Origin: Opisthocomus hoazin
Taxonomy: Eukaryota > Chordata > Aves > Opisthocomiformes > Opisthocomidae
Reading direction: 5' to 3'
Length of the DNA: 64,000 nucleotides
Assembly: GCF_030867145.1 (NCBI RefSeq)
Contig: NC_134416.1
Coordinates: 22,511,514 to 22,575,513, forward strand
The notes beneath the pieces were generated by a model. That model was not told where the DNA came from. It was given only the letters and a program-made list of their open reading frames with translations, and did no database searches. Both the position numbers and the translations under genes were made by a program. Shown one piece after another: positions 53,583 through 62,745 of this stretch (position 1 is its first letter; every line of letters starts with the position of its first letter).

Positions 53583-56459
53583 CTACAGCAGGCTGCACAG
53601 GACCTTGTCCAGGCGGGTCTTGAATATCTCCAGAGAAGGAGACTCCACAACCTCCCTGGGCAGCCTGTTCCAGTGCTCCGTCACCCTCAGAGAGAAGAAG
53701 TTCTTCCTCACGTTCAGACGGAACTTCCTGTGCCTCAGTTTGTGCCCATTGCCCCTTGTCCTGTCACTGGGCACCACTGAAAAGAGCTTGGCCCCATCCT
53801 CCTGACACCCACCCTTCAGATATTTGTAGGCATTTATAAGGTCCCCTCGCAGCCTTCTCTTCTTCAGGCTGAACAAGCCCAGTTCCCTCAACCTCTCCTC
53901 GTAGTGGAGATGCTCCAGTCCCCTCACCATCCTTGTAGCCCTCCGCTGGACTCTCTCCAGTAGCTCTTCATCCTTCCTGAACTGGGGAGCCCAGAACTGG
54001 ACACAGTACTCCAGATGAGGCCTCACCAGGGTAGTGTAGAGGGGAAGGAGAACCTCCCTTGTCCTGCTGGCCACACTCTTCCTAATGCACCCCAGAATGC
54101 CATTGGCCTTCTTGGCAGCCAGGGCACACTGCTGGCTCATAGTTAACCTGTCGTCCACCAGGACACCCAGGTCCCTCTCCGCACAGCTGCTCTCCAGCAG
54201 GTCCACCCCAAGCCTGTACTGGTGCATGAGGTTGTTCCTCCCCAGGTGCAGGACCCTGCACTTGCCCTTGTTGAACCTCATCAGGTTCCTCTCTGCCCAG
54301 CTCTCCAGCCTATCCAGGTCACGCTGAATGGCAGCACAGCCTTCTGGTGTATCTACCACACCTCCCAGTTTGGTGTCGTCAGCAAACTTGCTGAGGGTAC
54401 ATTCTAACTCTTCATCCAGGTCGTTGATGAAGAAGTTAAACAAGACTGGGCCCAGTACTGACCCCTGAGGGACACCACTTGTCACCAGCCTCCAACTAGA
54501 CTCAGTGGCGCTGATGACAACCCTCTGAGTTCTGCCATTCAGCCAGTTCTCTATCCACTTCACCGACCACTCATCCAGCCCACACTTCCTCAGCTTCCCC
54601 AGGAGGATATCATGGGAGACTGTGTCGAAAGCCTTGCTGAAGTCAAGGTAGATAACATCCACAGCTCTCCCTTCGTCTACCCAGCCAGTCATGTCATCGT
54701 AGAAAGCTATCAGATTGGTCAGGCATGATTTCCCCTTGGTGAATCCATGCTGACTACTCCTGATAACCTTCTTTTCTTCCACTTGCTTGATGATGGCCTC
54801 CAGGATAAGCTGCTCCATCACCTTTCCCGGGATGGAGGTGAGGCTGACCGGCCTGTAGTTCCCTGGGTCCTCCTTCTTGCCCTTTTTGAAGATTGGAGTG
54901 ACATTGGCCTTTCTCCAGTCCTCGGGCACCTCTCCAGTCCTCCAGGACCTCTCAAAGATGATGGAGAGTGGCTCAGCAATGACATCCGCCAGCTCCCTCA
55001 GCACTCGTGGGTGCATTCCATCGGGGCCCATGGATTTGTGGACATCCAGATCGCTTAAGCGATCCCTCACACAGTCCTCCTCGACCAAGGGAAAGTCGTC
55101 CTCTCTGTAGGCTTCTTCTCTTACCTCCGGGGCCTGGGATTCCTGAGGGCCAGTCTTAGCACTGAAGACTGAAGCAAAGAAGGCATTCATTAGCTCTGCC
55201 TTCTCCGCATCCTCCGTCACCAGGACACCCGCCTCATTCAGCAGCGGCCCCACGTTGTCCCTAGCCTTCCTTTTGCTGCTGATGTAGTTGAAGAAGCCCT
55301 TCTTGTTGTTTTTGACATCCCTTGCCAGCTTCAATTCCAGGTGAGCCTTGGCCTTCCTCGTCGCATCCCTGCATGCTCTCACTACGTTTCTGTACTCTTC
55401 CCAAGTGGCCTGCCCCTCTTTCCACATGCCATGCACCTTTCTCTTCTGCCTGATCTCCGCTAGAAGCTCCTTGTTTAACCATGCAGGTCTCCTTCCTCCT
55501 TTGCTAAATTTCTTTCTCAGGGGGATGCATTGCTCCTGTGCATGGAAGAAGTGTTGTTTAAAAAGCGACCAGCACTCATGGACCCCCCTGCCTTCGAGAG
55601 CCCTGGCCCACGGGATTCCTCCCAGTAGCTCCTTGAAGAGGGCAAAGTCAGCCCTCCTGAGGTCCAGGGTTTTGATCCTGCTTATCGCCCTGCTTCCTCC
55701 ATGCAGGATCCTGAACTCGACCATTTCATGGTCACTGCAGCCGAGTCTACCTCCAACCTTCACGTCCTCCACCAGTCCCTCCTTGTTTGTTAACACGAGG
55801 TCCAACAGCGCGCCTTTCCTTGTTGGTTCCTCCACCACTTGCATCAGAAAGTTATCATCGATGCTCTGTAGGAACCTCCTGGATTGCGCCTGCCTAGCTG
55901 TATGGTCTTCCCAGCTGATGTCAGGGTGGTTGAAGTCCCCCATGAGAACCAGAGCCTGTGACTGTGAGGCTGCTTGCAGCTGCCTGTAGAAGGCTTCATC
56001 AACCTCCTCCTCCTGGTCGGGTGGCCTGTAGTATACACCCACCGTAATGTCACCCGTGTGAGCCTGTCCCTTAATTCTAACCCACAAGCTTTCAACTCCT
56101 TCTTCACTTGCCCCCAGGCCAAGCTCAATGCATTCCAGTTGCTCCCTCACATATAGAGCAACTCCCCCACCTCTCCTTGTTGACCTGTCTTTCCTAAAGA
56201 GTCTGTAGCCATCTATGACAGCATGCCAGTCATGCGAGTTGTCCCACCATGTTTCTGTGATGGCGACCAAGTCGTAGCCGTCCTGCTGTATAATAGCTTC
56301 CAGCTCCTCCTGTTTATTGGCCATACTACGTGCATTGGTGTAAACACACTTGAGCTGGGCTGTCAATCTCACCCCTGGCCTTGGCACTCCAAGCCTAGGC
56401 TCATCCCTAGTGAGCTGGGCAATATCCCCTTCCCCCTTCGAACCTAGTTTAAAGCCCTC
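53583..56459 (-). CDS. CR1 ORF2: endonuclease-reverse transcriptase polyprotein
   Basis: This ORF encodes the CR1 retrotransposition enzyme, which nicks target DNA and primes cDNA synthesis from the nick. The frame is open for 958 codons from 56459. No ATG occurs until 56324, so the true start is unknown. With the codon at 56387 as residue 1, the AP-like endonuclease covers about 14-225: TNARS with Asn18, TETWW with Glu45, [10 protein letters not shown] at 150-159 with Asp151, and the C-terminal SDH triad at 218-220. The reverse transcriptase covers about 450-760: [12 protein letters not shown] with catalytic Asp582, [11 protein letters not shown], and FADDTKLGG with the Asp pair 670-671. The C-terminal CR1 region ends in the family's typical ...KVLCSLL. 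It overlaps the ORF1 stop by 16 nt in another frame. All catalytic residues inspected are present, so the enzyme may be functional. Confidence 0.95.
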   Translation of the reverse strand, partial: EGFKLGSKGEGDIAQLTRDEPRLGVPRPGVRLTAQLKCVYTNARSMANKQEELEAIIQQDGYDLVAITETWWDNSHDWHAVIDGYRLFRKDRSTRRGGGVALYVREQLECIELGLGASEEGVESLWVRIKGQAHTGDITVGVYYRPPDQEEEVDEAFYRQLQAASQSQALVLMGDFNHPDISWEDHTARQAQSRRFLQSIDDNFLMQVVEEPTRKGALLDLVLTNKEGLVEDVKVGGRLGCSDHEMVEFRILHGGSRAISRIKTLDLRRADFALFKELLGGIPWARALEGRGVHECWSLFKQHFFHAQEQCIPLRKKFSKGGRRPAWLNKELLAEIRQKRKVHGMWKEGQATWEEYRNVVRACRDATRKAKAHLELKLARDVKNNKKGFFNYISSKRKARDNVGPLLNEAGVLVTEDAEKAELMNAFFASVFSAKTGPQESQAPEVREEAYREDDFPLVEEDCVRDRLSDLDVHKSMGPDGMHPRVLRELADVIAEPLSIIFERSWRTGEVPEDWRKANVTPIFKKGKKEDPGNYRPVSLTSIPGKVMEQLILEAIIKQVEEKKVIRSSQHGFTKGKSCLTNLIAFYDDMTGWVDEGRAVDVIYLDFSKAFDTVSHDILLGKLRKCGLDEWSVKWIENWLNGRTQRVVISATESSWRLVTSGVPQGSVLGPVLFNFFINDLDEELECTLSKFADDTKLGGVVDTPEGCAAIQRDLDRLESWAERNLMRFNKGKCRVLHLGRNNLMHQYRLGVDLLESSCAERDLGVLVDDRLTMSQQCALAAKKANGILGCIRKSVASRTREVLLPLYTTLVRPHLEYCVQFWAPQFRKDEELLERVQRRATRMVRGLEHLHYEERLRELGLFSLKKRRLRGDLINAYKYLKGGCQEDGAKLFSVVPSDRTRGNGHKLRHRKFRLNVRKNFFSLRVTEHWNRLPREVVESPSLEIFKTRLDKVLCSLL

Positions 56460-57535
56460 TCAATGAGCCCCGCCAGCTCGTGGCCAAGAATTCTTTTCCC
56501 CCTTTGTGATAGCTGAGCTCCACTTGTTGCCAGCAGGCCCGGTGCTGTGTATACCTCCCCATGATCAAAAAAGCCAAAATTTGACCGATGGCACCAGTCC
56601 CTGAGCCACCTGTTAACCAGGTGAGTTTTCCTGCCCCTTTCCGCGCTGTCCCCTGCCACTGATGGGATGGAGGAAAACACCACCTGCGCCCCTGATCCCT
56701 CAACCAGTCGCCCTAGTGCCCTGAAGTCCCTTTTGATGGCCTTGGGACTTCTTTCTGCTACCTCGTCCCCGCCAACCTGCATTACCAAGAGGGGGTAGTA
56801 ATCAGAAGGCCGCACCAGACCAGGGAGTTTCTTCACAACATCCCTAACCCGGGCCCCAGGGAGGCAGCAGACTTCCCTGTGGGATGGGTCCGGTCGGCAG
56901 ATCGGGCCCTCTGTTCCCCTCAGAAGGGAATCGCCTATGACAATGACCCTCCTTTTTTTCTTAGTTGAGGCAGTTGTAATACGTGGGGCTGTCTGACTCG
57001 TTCTAGGCAACCCCCTGGATGGAGCCTCACCTTCACCCACATCCTCTGTGGCCAGTCCCTCACATTCCAGAGCCCCATACCTGTTGCTTAAGGGCAACTG
57101 AGCAGGTGAGGGAGGCCGGGGGGAAATTCGCTTGCCCCCCCGAGCAGGGACCTGTTTCCATTCCCCCCCATCTCTTAGGCCCCCTCTTTCCGCTCGGTGG
57201 CAAGAGGGATGGGGGTTCTCTGCTTTCTGTGGAGCTGCCTCCTGCTGCCGCTGCCTCAGGGAGGGCAGGGTGCGGCTCCACCAGTCGATCTCCCTCTCAC
57301 ACTCCCGGATGCTCCTCAGCCTCTCCACTTCCTCCTTCAGCTCTGCCACCAGGCTGAGCAGGTCATTCACCTGCTCGCACCGAACACAGCCGTTGTCTCT
57401 GCTGTCCTCCGGTACGAGCGCCAGGCTCAGGCACTCCCTGCAGCCAGAGACCTGGACACCCGCGTTCTTGCGTGGGGCCTCCGTCTGGGTCCCCACACTC
57501 CTTCGAGCAACACCTTTACCACGGGTGGTAACCAT
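56444..57535 (-). CDS. CR1 ORF1: Cys-cluster/coiled-coil/SGNH-hydrolase-like protein
   Basis: ORF1 proteins of CR1 elements bind the element RNA and carry an esterase-type domain. I start at the ATG at 57535, which has good context (GCCATGG), giving 363 residues; an in-frame GTG at 57568 is less likely. The N-terminus is basic. A zinc-finger-like cluster CxxC-x14-CxxC uses Cys32, 35, 50 and 53. Residues 54-83 are Glu/Leu/Arg-rich and look like a short coiled coil. A Pro/Arg-rich linker follows. The C-terminal SGNH/GDSL-like domain (about 193-355) begins with [13 protein letters not shown] and has the nucleophile Ser203. Block III, normally GxND, reads GGDE (255-258). The usual DxxH near the C-terminus reads SGAQ (338-341), so the Asp and His of the catalytic triad appear absent. 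The fold is probably kept and the esterase activity doubtful. Confidence 0.9.
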   Translation of the reverse strand: MVTTRGKGVARRSVGTQTEAPRKNAGVQVSGCRECLSLALVPEDSRDNGCVRCEQVNDLLSLVAELKEEVERLRSIRECEREIDWWSRTLPSLRQRQQEAAPQKAENPHPSCHRAERGGLRDGGEWKQVPARGGKRISPRPPSPAQLPLSNRYGALECEGLATEDVGEGEAPSRGLPRTSQTAPRITTASTKKKRRVIVIGDSLLRGTEGPICRPDPSHREVCCLPGARVRDVVKKLPGLVRPSDYYPLLVMQVGGDEVAERSPKAIKRDFRALGRLVEGSGAQVVFSSIPSVAGDSAERGRKTHLVNRWLRDWCHRSNFGFFDHGEVYTAPGLLATSGAQLSQRGKRILGHELAGLIERALN

Positions 57536-57955
57536 GGCTAGAATATCTCCTGGAAGAGCGATGCCCACTACTTGAGTTGCCAGAAGGGGCGGCTGTACCC
57601 TGCCAGTCGCCTTCCCCGCTCGCCCTGCCCGCGCGAACTGCTGCGCCGCTCCCCGGCTGCTGCGCCGCCTCTGCTCGCCAGCTCTGTTCGCCCGCGCTCC
57701 CTGGGGGCTGCTCTTATCCGTGAGGGGGTTCGGCCGCTGTCACACTCGACTCCGCCCCCGCTGAGTCAGAGCTGCCGCTCGTTGGCACCTCCCGCTTTCC
57801 CGCTGAGGGGGGGGGGCTGGGGTCTCCTCTCTCTCTCGGCGCTTTTTGCCGCCTCGCCGCTGCGGTTTTGCCACCGGAGAAAGGGTCCCTCGGCGCGAGC
57901 CTCTGCTCCAGAACCCTTCACCTTCAGTAGCTTCCCCTCCATCCACGGGGGGAAA
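57536..57955 (-). promoter_or_regulatory. CR1 5' UTR / internal promoter region, GC- and CpG-rich
   Basis: About 420 bp upstream of CR1 ORF1 is strongly GC- and CpG-rich, in contrast to the AT-rich surroundings. It includes a run of nine or more G on the + strand near 57807-57816. Non-LTR elements carry their promoter inside this region so that it is copied with the element, and I infer the same here. Transcription would run leftward, away from ABRA, whose start codon is about 4.8 kb to the right. The exact 5' end and start site cannot be fixed from the sequence alone. Confidence 0.6.
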
Positions 57956-58324
57956 AAACAAACCACACATCAAAAACTTCCCAACTTTTAATCTTGACAT
58001 TGGCAATCTCTCAGCTAATCCTTCATAACTTTGGATTCAGGAAATCAGAGATATTGAGTGAAATGTAGCAATCCAAAAGCAGCAACAAACTCCTAGGACT
58101 TGTCTCAAGGTGTCAAAGAGTTTAACTCCCAGAACTGTAGGCAGGCAGGGGCAAGGAGAAGCAAGTTTACAACTTTCAACAAAAGTGTGAAGCCTGCTCT
58201 TTTATTTACTTTCTCCAATTGCTATTTGTTCTAGATACCTTCTGCAAGAAATGGTCCCTCAAAACTACTTCAATCACAATGTTTGAGCTTCTGAAAGCCA
58301 GTGACACTGTCACTGTCACCAAAG
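57956..58324. other. short spacer between full-length CR1 and CR1 copy C
   Basis: About 370 bp of AT-rich sequence without frames or recognised repeats. It separates the 5' end of one CR1 from the 3' end of the next. Confidence 0.6.
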
Positions 58325-58943
58325 AATCACAGAATGTTAGGAGCAGGAAGGGACCTCTGTGGGTCATCTAGTCCAACCCTCCTGCTGAAGCAGGGTCACG
58401 TACAGCAGGCTGCACAGGACCTTGTCCAGGTGGGTCTTGAATACCTCCACAGAAGGAGAATCCACAACCTCCCTGGCCAGCCTGTTCCAGGGCTCTGTCA
58501 CCCTCAGAGTAAAGAAGTTCTTCCTCATGTTCGGATGGAACTTCCTGTGCTTCAGTTTATGCCCGTTGCCCCTTGTTCTGTCACTGGGGTCTGGCCCCAT
58601 CCTCCTGACACTCACCCTGAAGATATTTATAAGCATTTATAAGGTCCCCTCTCAGCCTCCTCTTCTTCAGGCTGTACAAGCCCAGCTCCCTCAGCCTTTC
58701 CTCATAGAACAGATGCTCCAGTCCTCTCATAATCCTCGCGGCCCTCCGCTGGACTCTCTCCAGTAGCTCCTCATCTTTCTTGAACTGGGGAGCCCAGAAC
58801 TGGATGCAGTACTCCAGATGGGGCCTCACTAGGGCAGAGTAGAGGGGAAGGAGAATCTCCCTCGTCCTGCTGGCCACGCTCCTCTTAATGCACCCCAGTC
58901 ACCTACTGGCCACAGTCCTCTTAATGCACTGTCACCAGGCCTT
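58325..58943 (-). mobile_element. CR1 copy C, 5'-truncated, with duplicated 5' segment
   Basis: The copy has one terminal octamer (58326-58333), the CR1 3' UTR and about 570 bp of ORF2 C-terminal sequence encoding [23 protein letters not shown] and [16 protein letters not shown] deletion near 58588 removes roughly 20 bp relative to the full-length copy (bases between GTCACTGGG and TGGCCCC) and breaks the frame. At the 5' end a 29-bp unit (58866-58894) is repeated imperfectly at 58902-58930. It lies only about 370 bp from the 5' end of the full-length CR1 and is more divergent than copies A and B. Confidence 0.88.
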
Positions 58944-60239
58944 GCTGTGTATTGTAGTATACCTTGTGAGGTATGGAAGACACATAGAAAATGTGGTCCC
59001 GGGTCAGCCAGCCCAAAACATACCTGTGCCCTAAGGGCTGGCTATTGGCTTTTAGAAGTGCCAGTAGGGAGATCAGGCACAGAAATTTACACCTAGCCTT
59101 GGCCTGTTATTCCATTAAGAATAAAAATTAAAAACCACGAAGTAATAAATTCTACTATTACTGCAGTAAACCATATGTAAAGTAAGCAAGCCTCAACGTA
59201 TGAATCTCACTGGATGACTCAGACATTATTTATACTTTTCTTATGATCAACTTCTTGCCAGCGGCATCACATATAAAATAAGGCACCATTCAACACTTTC
59301 ATGGCAACATCATTGTACATCCTAAAATTAAGCATCATAAATTTAGTTATCCTCAGAATAAATACCTTAAAGTTTCACTGGCACTTTGGACAAGTCTAAC
59401 TTCAGCTTTAAATAGTGACCGATTTAAACTAAACATTTGTTTAACATATTGTCATGCAACATGGATTTAATAGTAGTTTAGACCTGTAATCCTGGTGTTT
59501 TTCATTGGTCTGTAACTTTCTGTTGTCGTTTATCTCAACTATGTAAACATTAAGTCTGTGGAACTATGACCAGTAGACCAAGGTCAAGTCCATTAGAGAA
59601 AAAAGTCTCTTCATCAGCAAGTTCTTTGAAATGTGCTGTAATTTCCAAACATTCCACAGGAATGTAATTCTTTTTTAGTGCCATGAATTTCAATACAACT
59701 ACTTGCAAAGATCATATGAGAGTAAAAGTGTCCAAGAAACCTCAACAGTAATTACAGTAATAAACCTTGCAGAGGCCTTTGTAACAAGGACAGTTACAAG
59801 CAATTTTGATTCGACAAATTACATTATACCAATCTTCATTCTTTTTTACAGAAAAGTAGCAGGCTTTGGGAGATCACAGAATGGCTGAGGTTGGAAGAGA
59901 CCTCAGAAGGTCGTCTGGTCCAACCCTCAACAATGGACAAGAGCAGCAGATGCTACCCATCTTGATATTGGTCATTTTTTTTTATTTTTATCTCACATGC
60001 AATATTCATTGGAATAGTACGAAATTTACATGAGAATAAATAGCAATATCTCTCTATCAGATTGAACGTGCCTATTAATTGGGTCTACTTTATAGTTACC
60101 TGCTAATTTCATTTGTGATTCCAAAAGTGGAATAGACAGGACATTTATGAAATATGAATCAAATTGCAAGATGACTGAAACAGGGGTTAAAAATCATATT
60201 TATCATGACAAATTGAAAAAGTTATCTGAACAAATTAGA
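58944..60239. other. intergenic around a CR1 scrap
   Basis: AT-rich sequence with no gene. Only the CR1 3'-end fragment at 59872-59928 is recognised within it. Confidence 0.6.
59872..59928 (-). mobile_element. CR1 3'-end fragment
   Basis: A short stretch matches the CR1 3' terminus in minus orientation: one TCACAGAA octamer, then GGCTGAGGTTGGAAGAGACC and CGTCTGGTCCAACCCTC. The wording differs from the young copies (CTCAGAAGGTCG in place of CTGTGGGTCA), so it belongs to another CR1 subfamily. The rest of the element is absent. Confidence 0.8.
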
Positions 60240-60775
60240 ACACCATCCAACAACAACAAAGATGGCCACATATGAAGGAACAGTCAGCTCTGTGAATACA
60301 GACAGCCATTTAGCAGGAAGGTCTTTGGAACTTTGGGGGTTACAAGTAGAACACGAACCAGGAGTACAACATACAAGACACCCATCCCTTTTCCGCACCA
60401 TGGGCAAGCTTAAACCAGAATACCACCCCCATTTTGGGCATCACACTTCAAGAAAGATGTGGACCTAGTGTAGGGAATCCAGAACCTAGCAAAAGCATGA
60501 TCAGGGATCACAAAAACACAAGAAAAGTTGGGAAGAAGTGGGGGCATTTAGGAGATTGAGGAGGAATGCAGCAGTCTTCGCAAAGAAAGGCTGCCTCAGA
60601 GAGGGTGAGATTTGTCTGCTCTTGGCAGTGATAGAGGCTGAAGGTGCTGTAATAGAGGTGGATGTTAGACCTCAGAAAAGGTTTCATTTAAGCCAATTAA
60701 CCACTGGAATAGATCGCCTGGGCAGAGTGGGGAGTATCTACTGCTGGTAGTCTTTAAGAACAGGTAAAAGAAGAA
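60240..60775 (+). mobile_element. old, degenerate CR1 fragment
   Basis: Scattered but ordered matches to the CR1 ORF2 C-terminus run on the + strand. GGGGGTTACAAGTAGAACAC at about 60336 corresponds to the usual stretch before 'MSQQ'. TTTTGGGCATCACACTTCAAG at about 60432 corresponds to FWAxHFKKD. AACCACTGGAATAGATCGCC at about 60700 corresponds to HWNRLP, followed by CTTTAAGAACAGG (xFKxR). The frame is broken many times. The terminal octamers are not seen. It is clearly older than the minus-strand copies. Confidence 0.7.
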
Positions 60776-62639
60776 GCTGAACACATGCAGAAGGAGCTGA
60801 TCCTACCTCACAACAGGGGTCCCTATTGGCTTTACACTCCATGAGTGTCCTTCCACAGTCACTTGAGTTTCACTGCCCTCCTTCCTTGGCCTCACCCCTT
60901 ACCTCTGTATTTAGCTTTCAGCTCATTCCTAAAGCCTTGGCCACCGTTATACCCAAGAAATCACATGGAATGATATAACGAGCTGTCATCATACTCCTAT
61001 TCTGCATTTACACTGTTTTCTTCTTTCACTTGCATCTTCCTTATATATTAGGGAACATACACCACCCTGTGTGCATGCATACATGTGCATGTGTACCTTT
61101 TAAACACAAGAAGCTGCCATTCCCGATTAGTCTTCAAATGCCACCAGAATAACTGGTAACATATGTTTCTTAATAAATTTGCACCAGTACACCTCACAGT
61201 ACCATTTCACAGTTATGATGCAGTTGGTAATAGCTGAGATTGTACAGTATAGAGGTGACACATTACTTTCTAAAATAAAAGTATGACTAAATATCCTATA
61301 GCAACACTAACTTACATTATGTCATCAGTTTTGAAAAGGAAATGACCACACAGATTAATGAGGAATTCTGCCTAGAAGTCAAAGGTATGATACACTCCTA
61401 TATTATTAAACAAGAGCTAGATGTGATCTAGCCTACTTCAAACAGCGCAGCCTTTAACAGAAAGAAGAGAAAAAAGCAGAGTACCAAGAGTCTGTATTTA
61501 TCTATGGTGTAACACCAACAAAGCCAACAGAATTCCTTGAAGTTCAGTGTGCCTCAGAGCACCACATGACAAGGGCTGCAGGTCATCCTGTAAGCTGCAA
61601 GGTATGATGGATGGAAAAAACAATGCCATTTTCCATTCCTATTTAGGAAACATTATACTAAGAAATAAGATACCACAGGACCGTATCTCAGAAAATGTCT
61701 GTTTATTATGTAACAATTGATGTATCAATTCACTAAACAATTTTACAAATTCAAATGTGAACATACTCCAGGATGTCCTCTGGAATGAAGAAATCACAAA
61801 GTTTCCTAGGAAATTAATTTTTCTTTCTATACTGTACATAGTAAACATAATTATAATGTAAATAATATATAAGTAAACACTAAGTTTTATATACAACTTT
61901 CTTGAAGAGCAGTTAGGAATTAAATAGGCTATACTTCATTTTTTCAAAATCTTAAAACTAGGAGAGCATTCATCCACCTGATCAAGTCAGATTTACTGTA
62001 TTAATCCCAGAACAGAGACAGTGATCCCCTCATTCTTAGTGCTGACACCAGACATGACAGTGTTCCCAGACCCCCCCTGAAGGTCTGTTCTAAACAGAAG
62101 GACATTAATAGATAATGACTGGGAACTGAGCACAAAAATACCTTTTAAAAAATTAACCAAACCCGGATTTCCTTGGATGTATGAGCAATAAGAAGAAATC
62201 ACCTAGCACCTTTTTAGAAAATGCATCTAAAAATTTCTCATTCACAGTCTGCTTCTGGCTTTACACTCCACGACGAGGGCCACTATTTACTTGTGATGAC
62301 GAGGGGTCTCTACTCTGGCCGAAGCTGCCAGCAACTGACAGCACTTCACTTTTAGCAGTTTGAGACACTCTGTTCAGTATCTCTAACCCAAGTTCTGCAC
62401 TTCCAGAAGAACAAGACCCTTGCCAACAAATTGAGAACTGAGCAGTCCCAGGGAAGGGGGACTAAAGGAGCTGTTAACTTCCCACTATTTCCAGTGCAGG
62501 TCTGTGTCACCCTGTTTACATCATGCATCATTCATCTGCTGTGATGAAATGCAAGCCTGCGTTTTAAAAAAAGATCTCTGTAATACTGAGGATACTATAT
62601 CTTTGTGAGAAGTGTTTCACATATTTTCCATGGGCACAA
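60776..62639. other. ABRA upstream flank
   Basis: AT-rich sequence with no frame of note. TG/CA-alternating sequence occurs near 61070-61096. Distal ABRA regulatory elements could lie here, but I see no motif cluster strong enough to name. Confidence 0.5.
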
Positions 62640-62745
62640 CCTGCTCCTGCTTCTATTTAAATCTCCATAGCTCTCTTCGAGGGACACTATTCGCTTCAGG
62701 AAGTTCATTCAGAAGGTGCTTAGCATAAGAAGCAGAAAAGCCAGC
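62640..62745 (+). promoter_or_regulatory. probable ABRA core promoter and 5' UTR
   Basis: The sequence CTATTTAAAT at 62653-62662 lies 84-93 bp before the start codon. It can serve as a TATA-like box (TATTTAAA, 62654-62661) and is one base away from the MEF2 consensus YTAWWWWTAR. ABRA is a known MEF2-responsive muscle gene, so a combined TATA/MEF2 element is plausible. A transcription start about 25-30 bp downstream (near 62685-62692) would give a 5' UTR of roughly 55-60 nt. No perfect CArG box CC(A/T)6GG is visible in the 400 bp upstream. An E-box-like CATCTG occurs near 62533. The assignment is inferred from position and motif only. Confidence 0.45.

Larger units (their letters stand above)
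53484..57955 (-). mobile_element. full-length CR1 LINE (non-LTR retrotransposon), both ORFs open
   Basis: This is a roughly 4.5 kb CR1 element read on the minus strand. In order it has a GC- and CpG-rich 5' region (about 57955-57536), ORF1 (57535-56444), ORF2 (56459-53583), a short 3' UTR (53582-53519) and four copies of the terminal octamer (TCACAGAA on the + strand, 53484-53518). There is no poly(A) tail, as expected for CR1. The length matches the usual full-length size of about 4.5 kb, whereas most genomic CR1s are strongly 5'-truncated. Neither ORF has a stop or frameshift. The 5' boundary is uncertain by about 30 bp and was placed where GC-rich sequence gives way to AT-rich flank after a run of G and A near 57947-57960. 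I could not identify target-site duplications. Confidence 0.93.

Noticed and set aside
55348..55989. 213-residue plus-strand frame
   Set aside because: It is the antisense shadow of the CR1 ORF2 endonuclease region.
57132..57991. Several plus-strand frames up to 147 residues rich in Pro/Ser/Arg
   Set aside because: Antisense shadows of CR1 ORF1 and its GC-rich 5' UTR, where stop codons are rare.
62716..62745. Extension of the ABRA frame to a GTG ten codons upstream
   Set aside because: The ATG at 62746 has a strong Kozak context, and vertebrate ABRA starts with ATG; the upstream codons are better read as 5' UTR.
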